Assembly: GCA_018873245.2 (NCBI GenBank) | Contig: JAEMBT020000009.1 | Coordinates: forward strand, 806,001 to 870,000 | Direction: 5' to 3' | DNA from: Archegozetes longisetosus | Taxonomy: Eukaryota; Arthropoda; Arachnida; Sarcoptiformes; Trhypochthoniidae | DNA length: 64,000 bases | Part shown: positions 38,701-46,803 of the stretch, piece after piece | How positions within the stretch are numbered: position 1 is the stretch's first letter | How the letters are laid out: every line of letters starts with the position of its first letter | Translations under genes and position numbers: made by a program | Notes under the pieces: generated by a model | The model's database searches: none | Seen by the model: only the letters and a program-made list of their open reading frames with translations | Told to the model about the DNA's origin: nothing

Positions 38701-39343
38701 CAACTCTGGGTACTAAAACTACGCCAATAGTTACACGCTCTACTCCAGAGACACCTCGATCCACACTTACAGAAACTGTATCCACTCCAGTGATAACTTC
38801 ATCTACTCAATAAAAATTTCTACAACATCAATCCCTACTTTGATACCCACTACTATATATCCATGTAACGATATTAATTGTAAAGCTTTCTGTCAATCTC
38901 ATGGAAATCCAACAGGTCAATGTTATAATAATTTCTGTAGATGCGCTAAAAGAAATCGTTATTGTGATTATAACTGCACTCATACCTATAATGAGTTGCG
39001 TTGTCCGACCCCAGCTTGTTATTGTATAAACAATTACGATCCTTCTACATGTCATTGCTATAGCTGTGCTTCTCACGACTGCAAAGAATCTTGTTGTGAA
39101 CGTTGCACTAAACTTAAACCTTTTAGTGGTTCATGTTGTTTAAGGGAAGGGGGCTGGAACTTTAAGTGTAAATGCATTGGATGTATTGAGGTTAAATGTC
39201 ATAACATGTGTCTTCAGTTGGGTTATTGTCGTGGAAAGTGTTCACATGATGACCAATGTGTATGTCTTAAAAGGGGCTCTATACATCATAAAAGTCACAT
39301 TGACATTCCGGGATCTAGCTCTACTGTCTTTAATATTAATTGA
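17767..39343 (+). CDS. Giant secreted CUB-CUB-mucin protein with a Cys-rich CS-alpha-beta tail
   Basis: Exons by splice sites and phase: 17767-17848, 17940-17999, 19279-19500, 19576-19872, 19920-20082, 20985-21464, and a giant exon from 21810 to about 39343. Every intron is phase 1. Exon 1 encodes a signal peptide (MNIGFKRIESLLLITLFINL then LLCVLSE). Exon 2 is basic and ends near NRIKRAAG, a furin-like site. Exon 3 is Cys-rich (FCTSKGYIGKH, DCELCCG, TVCCYC). Exons 4-5 and exon 6 each encode a CUB-like module of the arthropod two-CUB secreted family (NVCQILIYFERF; APKGCLQY and FSFNWNQN). Exon 6 ends in A and joins TA at 21810 to read straight into the mucin array. The array is open for 2,678 codons before its first break near 29.84 kb. 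Exon 5 is 163 bp where a multiple of three is needed, so it is shifted by one base. The array has more breaks after 29.8 kb, and the tail is one frame off. I treat it as one gene because the tail has no start or signal peptide of its own. Without the breaks the product would exceed 5,800 residues. Likely an extracellular barrier, matrix or glue protein (inference). Confidence 0.75.
18183..18535. mobile_element. MITE with 36-bp terminal inverted repeats
   Basis: GGTCAGTCAATAAATTCTCG and the next 16 bases (18183-18218) are matched by the reverse complement at 18500-18535, with only a few differences. The inner 280 bp encode nothing. The end sequence resembles mariner-type ends, and the left end is preceded by TA, but the right end is not followed by TA. 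It lies within the long second intron (18000-19278) of the CUB-mucin gene. Confidence 0.75.
19636..20025 (+). other. First CUB-like module (exons 4-5)
   Basis: It begins near HCPVSYYENNCGSE and includes NVCQILIYFERFQIDGPTEG, a hallmark of the first module in arthropod two-CUB proteins, then PIICGN and SVFIRFNS. It ends at IKIEC just before 20025. The part after 19920 needs a single-base shift near 19978 to pass from FNSLGRRG to FKSGAIIIKIEC. Confidence 0.7.
20083..20984 (+). other. Intron 5 of the CUB-mucin gene
   Basis: About 900 bp of AT-rich sequence from donor GTAAAT to an acceptor ending AAAG at 20984. I see no other element in it. Confidence 0.55.
20997..21440 (+). other. Second CUB-like module (exon 6)
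   Basis: It opens with GCLQY and GKIFSFNWNQ and continues YTICFRRYCGIEIRV, GPYCDKG, KFCGYHL and GEFCEGTGFALKYKLISC. The six or more Cys positions and the SFNW motif are those of the second module in the arthropod CUB family. The mucin-like segment starts right after (TTMPPQTS), with an intron of 345 bp between. Confidence 0.8.
21810..38813 (+). repeat. Coding minisatellite: 21-bp GSTVTET units with 41-codon linkers
   Basis: Runs of a 21-bp unit encoding GSTVTET alternate with a conserved linker of about 123 bp. The linker includes SSSEPVTGEPTSEPTT, PGTETTPITT and SSSPETT. The number of short units between linkers varies from about 2 to 17. Variants (GSTITET, ETASSVTET, ETVSTVTET, SSSQETT) recur at regular distances, showing higher-order repeats, for example about 894 bp (23.56 and 24.45 kb) and 582 bp (34.5 and 35.1 kb). 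The product is Thr/Ser-rich with Pro, Gly and Glu, typical of O-glycosylated mucins. Units are a multiple of three, so copy-number change keeps the frame. The first unit and the last ones (38.42-38.81 kb: PTET, SSAPTTIG, TPIVTRSTPETP) are the most diverged. Frame breaks occur near 29.84, 30.97, 31.0, 31.7, 32.85, 34.09, 35.69, 36.58, 37.29, 37.83 and 38.36-38.42 kb. Long minus-strand open frames here are repeat shadows. Confidence 0.95.
38822..39343 (+). CDS. Cys-rich C-terminal region with four CS-alpha-beta (defensin-fold-like) modules
   Basis: The frame opens as TTSIPTLIPTTIYPC and holds 29 Cys in about 170 residues. Module 1 (38864-38944) is C-x4-C-x3-C-x9-C-x4-C-x-C with GQC before C4 and CRC at the end. 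Module 2 (38963-39025) is shorter, C-x3-C-x8-C-x4-C-x-C, and lacks the first Cys. Module 3 (39065-39175) is C-x4-C-x3-C-x13-C-x10-C-x-C with GSC and CKC and extra Cys pairs. Module 4 (39182-39265) is C-x4-C-x3-C-x9-C-x5-C-x-C with GKC and CVC. The C-xxx-C, G-x-C and C-x-C spacing is the signature of the CS-alpha-beta fold shared by invertebrate defensins and related peptides. The mucin frame stops at TAA 38811-38813 and this frame is offset by one base with no room for an intron, so a one-base error or mutation near 38.80-38.82 kb is likely. A separate gene is less likely, since no ATG or signal peptide precedes the first Cys. Function (antimicrobial, adhesive or purely structural) is unknown. 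Confidence 0.7.
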   Translation, partial: TTSIPTLIPTTIYPCNDINCKAFCQSHGNPTGQCYNNFCRCAKRNRYCDYNCTHTYNELRCPTPACYCINNYDPSTCHCYSCASHDCKESCCERCTKLKPFSGSCCLREGGWNFKCKCIGCIEVKCHNMCLQLGYCRGKCSHDDQCVCLKRGSIHHKSHIDIPGSSSTVFNIN

Positions 39344-39561
39344 TAATCTTTTAAAGATAAATTTCCTTCTGTCTGCTACTAATTTATTGTTAATTGTTAA
39401 CTTATTTCTAAACTACATACTTCAATTATTTCCGCAACTCGACTAAAACTAAACTGTATTTAATTAACTGATTTTATACTATCAGCTGCTTATTTGAGCT
39501 ACCCAACGTTTAGTTATTCAAGTCACACTAGCCTCTGTTTTACCAATACCTGGATCTTTGT

Positions 39562-39567
39562 AATAAA
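39562..39567 (+). promoter_or_regulatory. Candidate polyadenylation signal of the CUB-mucin gene
   Basis: AATAAA about 220 bp after the stop of the Cys-rich frame. Confidence 0.35.
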
Positions 39568-41158
39568 TTTGATACACTTATACATTCGTTAAAGCCTTGA
39601 TTTTATCAATCCAATGTCAATATTTAAGATTAAACTTCAGAATTTCCTGATTTAATTTTTAAAAATAATTTTCATAATACATTCAATTTTAATTCATCTG
39701 AAATTCATTGGAAAATTTCTAATATTAAATACTAAGGCCTTTATTATTTAGGAAAAATTTCTTCGCATTTTCGAATTTGTCATTTCGTTATCGATAATGC
39801 CTTATTTCAACATTTGATATCAACGGCGAGTTGCTAGAACTATGTTTAGACTCTAATATTTAGTTTGATTAAATTAAATTTAATATTTATCTGTTATTTA
39901 GTTTTAAAACTCTAATTGTATTCTGATAAACCCAAATTAAAATACATTTGGAAAATCAGTTATTTTGATTCATTTCATGAAATTTTTATCTATTAGATAA
40001 ATTTTGATCATTGAATCTTTTGTTTTCAAATAGGACACAATCTTTGAGTTTTACAATACTAACATTTGATTTAATTACTTATTATTTAACAATATAATAA
40101 AATTTCCAATCTTTCTTAACATTCCAAACATTCAATAGTGACATGGGTTTGTCATTCATATACCTAATTATTTGACTAATTTACAAGAATTCTCTTCGAA
40201 AGCATAACAGCACAAAAGACACTTTGCCACGTTGTCTTCCCTATCATTCATTTCATTCCGAACTCGATTTTTATTTGTCGTCTCCCTTCTAACGGGTTAA
40301 AACGAATGTGATTCCGGGCGTTCAACATAAAATCAACTTTAAATTTATTTCGAAAGCTTTTTTGGTTTTGTCGTTTCGATAAATACTTCGAGGCATAGAG
40401 TTAATGATTTAATTTTTATCTATAGTAATCGTTTGGATTAAATGTCTAATTTTGCAGATTAATTTCTTATTTAAACAATATTTAAGTAAAATTATCATAA
40501 GAGATAAAATGAGTAAAACTGAATAAGATTAGGAAAGCTTATTATGAGTCAATTCAGATTAAGCGAATTGAATTTGAAAATGCGATTTTGCTATTTTGTT
40601 TAGCTGAAATGATTTATTTGGGCAAAAATCGAATGTTATGTTTTCATATTTAACTGGGATATAGATGGAAAAAATTGATGATTTTTATGAAAATTATTCT
40701 TATCGGTGAACAGGATACAATCCATCTGGTTGCACGTCTTTACTGCCAATTTATTTACTTCCAACTACTTCAAACTTTATGTTGAAAGCTTTAAGTGTAA
40801 ACTTTTAAGTAATATCAAGCTGAATTCAATAGAATTGAATAGAATCAAAACAAAAGTAACAGAAATGAATTGAATATCACCCGATTAAAGCAAACTTTAA
40901 ATAAATTAGGCAGCATTGTTCTGAGTTAAATTATAGCCAGCTTAATTCTATGCGAATTAACATGAATTATAAAGGGTTCAGTTCAAATTTGCATAATTCG
41001 CATTAGTATTAGTTGTTATTGGGTAATATTCAGTTGAATTCAATACATCCCTCTGGAACTTAATTCATTAATTAGGTCATTTTTCAAGTCCTCGCGCTTA
41101 CTATTTTTGCATTTATTCAAAAGTTGTTTGAGATATTACAATTCTATTTTAAGTTGTA
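39568..41158. other. No recognisable gene
   Basis: AT-rich sequence. The part at 40820-41045 is rich in GAATT/AATTC words (GAATTGAATAGAATC), which looks like a degenerate simple repeat. Nothing else can be supported. Confidence 0.4.
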
Positions 41159-42384
41159 TTAAACATAACTACTATTGTTTGCAATAATACTCTCGCGGAC
41201 GCTGGGTAAATTATACATTCCTGGAAAACTATGTGCTTCGTTAAGGTCCCGAATTCTTTGATCATAAGACGCCACGAGCATTGTTGGGCTAGGAAATAAT
41301 GTCCCCTTGAGCTGACGCTTAATTCTATGAAAAACATCAAAGTCACATGGGTTTATATCAGGTGAATAAGGGGGTGTTCAAGAATTTTCCAATCACGCCG
41401 TTCCAAATAATCAAGGACAACGCGGTGATAATGAGGGCGACCATTGTCCATAAGGATCACCGGTGCTTTATATTGTGTTTAATGAGTTGTGGTCTGAGTT
41501 TCTCAATCAGAAATCGTTTAAATCGATTTCCGTCTACAGTTTCTCCTTCACCCAGAATATCGTATGCAATGGCCCTATGATTGTGTGTTGCAAGTATCAT
41601 CATGACCTTCCAATCTCTCATCGTTTGACGGGGATGTGATGGTCTAAGATTGGAAAAAATTTTTAAATATTAAATTAGTTTATTTTCAAAAATTTCAAAA
41701 AATTTCCAATTTAGGTTTTACCTCTTCTCATGAGGCAAAGTCCATTCAGCTGCAGTTTTAGGATCCTTAGGGTCATACGATCTTAGCCATGTTTCGTCAA
41801 TTGCAACGATTCTGTGTAATAGTGTAGAATCTTGCTCGTACTTTTCAAGGTTACGTTTACAGGAATCCATACGAGCTTTCATTTGGAGGCAAGTAAGGTA
41901 TGTGGTACATACTTAGAGGCTACTTTTCTATATCCCAAATCTTGCAGCATGCTCCATACAGTGGACACACTGATACCCAAATTGTCGGACAAGTCATCTA
42001 AAGTCCGTGTCTGTTTGTGCCATTAGTTTCTGTAGCCTCTCGCGATTCTCTGGAGTATCGGCAGTCACTGGATGACCTGATTTTGGTAAATCTTCAAATG
42101 ATATTCTTTCACCATAACGATATTCTTTGGCCAATTCTTCGACCTGCCTAAGGGAATATGCCCACCCGCCAAGTGCGGTTTTTAGTTCATGATGTATAAC
42201 ACTTGCCTCTTTATCTAACAGCGTTGATATCTTTATGAAAGCCCTCTGTTCTTCTACAGAAATATTCTCTCGAAGTTGGTCTACATTTTGACAAAAAACC
42301 AATTTTTTTAAAAATATAACAAGGAGAAGGAATAAATACTCAGTTATTTCCAGAGAAGCCATGTTTGGACTAAGTATCACAATC
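41159..42384 (-). pseudogene. Mariner-family transposase, frameshifted, with an intron-like insertion
   Basis: On the minus strand the frame near 42360-41994 reads MASLEITEYLF, then ISVEEQRAFIKISTLL and SLRQVEELAKEYRYG, then DLPKSGHPVTADTPENRERL. These match the helix-turn-helix DNA-binding half of mariner-type transposases. Further on come GISVSTVWSML, then IDETW (first catalytic Asp, about 41797), ILMDNGRPHYH (second, about 41442) and SPDINPCDF, with 34 residues between the second and third Asp, the mariner D,D34D spacing. It ends NNSSYV before a stop at 41159. At least four frame changes occur (about 41995, 41905, 41462, and a C-run at 41375). A 78-bp GT..AG stretch (41644-41721) interrupts it in phase. 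I did not find terminal inverted repeats. Not functional as written. Confidence 0.8.
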
Positions 42385-42386
42385 AT

Positions 42387-43669
42387 ATCATCAATAACCT
42401 CGGAAGTTATCTGATTGCTGAGAAAAGATAGCGCGATGACTTAAAAAAAGATCTAATATATTACTTTCATTTCTATTCTATTTAATTTTATTGAATTCAG
42501 TTTAAGATTATTCAAATGTTTATATTAAAATATTGAAAGTAAACACGTTGGAAGTCTAAGGTATTTGACAAATAACTGAATGATTTCATTTTATTATAAC
42601 TTTTTTTTATTTGTAATTTTGAAACTCAATGTCCTTTATTTTCATTAATAATGAGGATTTTTTTCTATGGTTTCAATTTTTTTATTTACTTTTCGCATTC
42701 AATCATGACTCACTTCTGAAGAGAGTTTTTTATTGTGAATATACAGTATGTTATTTAAGTCAGAAAAGTTCAGAACAGTGTTCTGAAAAAGTTTAGATCA
42801 AGGAAAGAGTTTAACAGAAAAGAGTCGCCAACTAACTACACAATTGAACACGTTGAATCATAAATTTTATTATTGTTTTCACTATTTCTAAATATTTCAT
42901 TGAAAAAATCTGTATAAATTTGAATATATTCAAGTCTGAAATTATGTAGAGTTTTGTCAAACATCTTTTAAATGTGTTATCTTTAAAGATGTGCTATGCA
43001 AATATCTATATAGCTGTAGGTTCGGGGATAGATATTTTTTCTTTTATGCTTTTTTGGAAAATAATAACTAGTGGTACATCTCATGGTCATTCTGATCCCG
43101 AATACTGTATATAATTTGTTCGGGTCTAAAGTGTCCACAGTCCGAATGCATAGGAGAACAGACACACATATTTGCTTCTTATTGTATAGATAACTAGACA
43201 AGTGACTTTTTGGTAAAAATTGTTTCTTTTCTTCAATTTTTATCTTCGGTAATTATCAAGATTAGTTTAAGTTATGTCTTTTAGATTTCAAATATAGATT
43301 CCTATTCGGCCGGTTTTTATCGATTTTATACTTTGCTACTTGATAGGACCGGTTTTGAACTTATAAGCCGACTTGACTGTTTTATAACTGTCTCGTACCC
43401 GTTTTGGTAAACTTTTTATAACATAATCCTCAAAAAACGTTGAGGGATAGTTTGCAACTATTCATAATCCTATTTATATACATGCAAATGCCTTGACTTT
43501 AACAGTATTATATTTTATCTCAAAAGTAAATTCAAGATATGGAACACAGAATTAATATTATTTATTTATTTTTAATTAATTTATTTATCGTTTAAGTTTG
43601 GTTTAATTAAAACAAAACAAACGCAATAATTGTTTCTCAGGAACTCGTCTGAGAAAGATTCAAACTTAT
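42387..43669. other. No recognisable gene
   Basis: AT-rich sequence upstream of the mariner remnant; no motif or repeat that I can support. Confidence 0.45.
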
Positions 43670-43969
43670 TTACAAATGTTCATGAATCAAAGATAAAAAT
43701 TTCTTTGATTCAATGGAATTTCGTATAAACATTGGCAAAGAGTTAAAAAGTAATGACGATTTATAAAATACATGATTATCACTATGATAGAGCCGAGTAA
43801 ACGGAACGTGAACTTTAATGCCATTTCGTGTATTCCTAAATGTAAATTCATTAAACCAATTATTTGGTATTAAATCGGACGAATTGTACCTTTGATTCAG
43901 TTGATGTCGAAAGATCGTTCTCACTGTGCAAAAATATTTTAAACGATTGAAGACAAAGTTTGTTATCAT
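43670..43969 (-). pseudogene. LINE-type reverse transcriptase C-terminal fragment
   Basis: A 99-codon minus-strand frame includes IKVHVPFTRLYHSDNHVFYK and SSLLFNSLPMFIRNSIESKK then FLSLIHEHL. The pattern VPxxRxxxxxxS, (W/F)NSLPxxIRxS and a final short FxxxIxxxL is typical of the segment after the reverse transcriptase domain in non-LTR (Jockey/CR1-like) elements. Catalytic motifs are absent, so it is a 3' (5'-truncated) remnant. It is followed at lower coordinates by TTTATT-rich sequence. Confidence 0.5.
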
Positions 43970-44064
43970 AAAGCATTGTATTGCTTAATACTATAAAATA
44001 CAATTCTATTCTCAATGAAAATTAATGCCTTTTATAAGTCATTGTATGTCATAATATTTTAATT

Positions 44065-44210
44065 CAGACTATTTGAAGAGTTTATTTCTTAAAGGGCTTA
44101 AGTGCCTATATTATAGGGTCCGTTACTTTGAGCGTCCACTATGATCTTTACGGGACTTTATAATATAGACACTTAAGCCCTTTTAGAAATAAGCTCTTCA
44201 TTTGAAATTA
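44065..44210. mobile_element. Small inverted-repeat element
   Basis: Arms of about 53 bp (44065-44118 and 44156-44210) are imperfect reverse complements with the core AAGGGCTTAAGTGCCTATAT, separated by about 37 bp. It looks like a small MITE or the ends of one. Confidence 0.6.
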
Positions 44211-44339
44211 CCAGAAGAACTGATTTTTGAATCTTTTACCACCAATTACCGACTAATTTGACTGCTTTTTACCACAGAAAAGTCAGTTCATTACTTATAA
44301 CAGTTATGAGTCATTACACAAATAATTATACAAATTTCT

Positions 44340-45113
44340 TTCTCCTTTCATTACTAAATAAGTGATCAGATTTTCAATCGTTTAATTATTGAAGCGTTGA
44401 AACGATTGGGGGAAAATAAAAAAAGTTATAGGAAATCAAGACAATGGAAACTCTTATTGATTTGAAAAGAAACCGAGTTAGCACAAATCATCCAAGCATT
44501 CGGGTCATAGAAGTAGTAGTCGAAGCAATCACGCCATCGGTTATGGCGGTAGGCTCGAAGAATAAAGTGGCGGATATGGAGAATACGACAGTGGTATTGA
44601 AAGTCATGGACACAACTCTGGACATGATTCTGGTCATGAGGGTTACGAACTTTCTTATGATGATTCAGGACATGTTATGAACACTCGAGTCGGCATCGAT
44701 TTCAGATTTTAACTATAATCGCTTACACACAAATTTCAAGCAAAACTCGACTAACTTTTGTTGAGTTGTAAAGACATTTTTTAACTACTTATTAATGGTT
44801 CGGTTTTCAAACCGTTATTTCACTTTTATTTATTGCGGGTTTTCGGTGAACTTCGAATAAAATATCAATTTAAAGTGAGCTTATTTTTGCATCAGTTTTG
44901 CAAAAAAGTCTGGAAATTTCTAATGTTTCGAAACTTCAAATATTTCAAAGTAATTAATATATTAAACTAAAATGTTGTTTAGAGTAATTTTGGAAACAGA
45001 TTTAATTTAAATAAATTATTTGAAGATTTTTTAAGACAATAAGTCCATCGACAAGTATTGAAGAGTTGAATAATTGCAATAATAATTAATTAAATAATTT
45101 GAGTCAATAATAA
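44340..45113 (+). pseudogene. Decayed duplicate of the last exon and 3' flank of the 12.75-kb gene
   Basis: Sequence similar to about 13550-14435 begins in the upstream intron and runs through the exon (acceptor-like TTATTGAAG at about 44394) and on through the polyadenylation region. The exon copy has a Trp codon changed to TGA (TATTGATTTG against TATTGGTCTG), several small indels, and lacks about 90 bp containing the GHD repeats. No other exons of the gene accompany it, so it is a partial segmental copy. The similarity ends at TAAACG, exactly where the next inverted-repeat element begins. Confidence 0.85.
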
Positions 45114-45700
45114 ACGCAATTTTCACTTATGTTAAATCACGCACATGGATACTTAATTATTTTATAGAGAATTACATTATATCGCATTTCGGAGGGGATA
45201 CCTAGCGATAGAACTGTTCTTGAGTTCTTAAAATATTTCATTTTCACGAAATTTATGGATAGAATATGGGTATGTAATATATCATTCGACTCACTACATC
45301 GAGTACTATTAGGATCGATCATCGAAAGGGTGTGCCCGGAAAAAGCATCATCTACCCACAAACTTTGATATGATTGTACTTTATGGGGGTAAGGGTGTTC
45401 CGTCCACTTCACCCCCACTTTATATATATCGTTGGACTCAGCTCGATGAGACGAGTTCATCGATACCCTACTTAGGACCCTAGGGCCGAGCTACAAAAAG
45501 TTGGGCCTAGGTCCCTAGTGGCCGAACCTAGGACTATGTGTTGTATGTCAATATGACCGGAGGCTCGAGTGGGGTTCACATATCAAATATGGTGAACCTA
45601 GGGCTAGGTCTTGGGATCTTAGTCCAACTTGCATATTCAGATTTCTCTATAAAATAATTAAGTATCCACGTGCGTGATTTAACCTAAGTGAAAATTGCGT
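45114..45700. mobile_element. 587-bp element with about 55-bp terminal inverted repeats
   Basis: It starts ACGCAATTTTCACTTA and ends with the complement. The repeats (45114-45170, 45645-45700) differ at only a few positions. The interior has no transposase. Next to its right end, at 45697-45752, lies a hairpin with the stem GCGTCAGGTCGC / GCGATCTGACGC. It sits at the breakpoint of the duplicated exon. Confidence 0.7.
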
Positions 45701-46115
45701 CAGGTCGCGAAGCGAGGAAAACGAAGCGTTTCGAGTGAAGCGATCTGACGCTATAGTCAGCTTAGATTAAATCGGGTTCGTGGTGGTTAGGTTAAATGAG
45801 TCGCCAATATGTATAATTAAATATCATGGACTACGCTGTTTAAGTAATAAAGCTAAGTCCCAAGACCTAGCCCTAGGACCACCATATTTGATATATGAAA
45901 TCCTCTCGAGCCTTAAGTCATATTGATACCCAACGCACGGTCTTAGGTCCAACCACTAAGGATCTAGGCTCATCTTTTTGTAGCTGGGTCCTAGGGTCCC
46001 AAGTGGAGTATTGATGAACTTGTCTCATCGAGCTGAGTCCAGCGATGTATATAAAGTGGGGGTGGAGTGGGCGGAACACTCTTACCCCATAAAGTACAAT
46101 CATACTCAAACTTTC
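45360..46115. repeat. Large inverted repeat, arms about 265 bp
   Basis: The left arm (45360-45624, inside the 587-bp element) is matched in reverse by 45848-46115. Shared words include GACTCAGCTCGATGAGAC and CTAGGGCTAGGTCTTGGGA. The right arm is probably an inverted, truncated second copy of the same element. Confidence 0.75.
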
Positions 46116-46803
46116 AATACACTGACAGCTTATAACTAAGGCTAAAATAGTGGCTGAAAATTCAGCCAAACTGTAAGGTAATTTTGTCGATGCATTTCCC
46201 GCGAAAAAGCCTTTATAACGGCGGGACTCATGACTGATTAGCTTATCTGTGCGAAGTTTTTAATAAATGGCTTTATAACGAGTTCTAAACACACGTTATC
46301 ATATAGATAATAGATTTTTAAAGAATGGTATTCAGAATTTCAAAAGCTTTTAACTCTTGAAGCGCTCAACCGATATGCTTAAGACTTATATTTCTGGAAA
46401 CTGTGTGCAAAAAATTTTGAAATAATGTGCATATCACCGATGTTCATTGGTGTACCTATAGGAACAGATGATGATATGCACATTTTTAAGGTTTATGCAC
46501 ACAGATTCCAAAAATGTAATTCTTAAGCATATCGGTTGAGCGCTTCAGGACTTGTAAGCTTTTGAAATTTTGATTACCACTCTTTAAAAATCTATTATCT
46601 ATATGATAACGTGTGTTTAGAACTCACTATAGAGCCATTTGTTAAATATTTCGCACATATAAACTAATCAGCCACGAGTCCCCCCATTATAAAGATTTTT
46701 ACGTGGGAAATGCATCTACAATAGTTGCCTTATAATTTGGCTGAATTTTCAGCCACTATTTTAGCTTTAGATATAAGCGGCCAGTATTAAAAGTTTGTTT
46801 CTG
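46108..46803. mobile_element. Foldback element, nearly complete palindrome of about 0.7 kb
   Basis: The left half (46108-46430) and right half (46480-46803) are reverse complements with scattered differences, e.g. GGCTGAAAATTCAGCCA, AACACACGTTATCATATAGA and CTTAAGCATATCGGTTGAGC. Only about 50 bp in the centre are unpaired. No coding capacity. A transcript through it would form a long hairpin. Confidence 0.8.

Noticed and set aside
21810..38813. CRISPR array or satellite DNA
   Set aside because: The regular 21-bp units have no unique spacers. The array is in frame with upstream CUB exons, so a coding minisatellite fits better than either.
38840..39343. Independent secreted defensin-like gene
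   Set aside because: No ATG or signal peptide precedes the first Cys, and the upstream residues (TTSIPTLIPTT) continue the Thr/Pro-rich character of the mucin. It is kept as a lower-probability alternative.
45137..46169. Minus-strand frames of 83-107 codons in the transposon cluster
   Set aside because: They lie across inverted-repeat arms without similarity to transposases, and the two arms do not preserve the frame.
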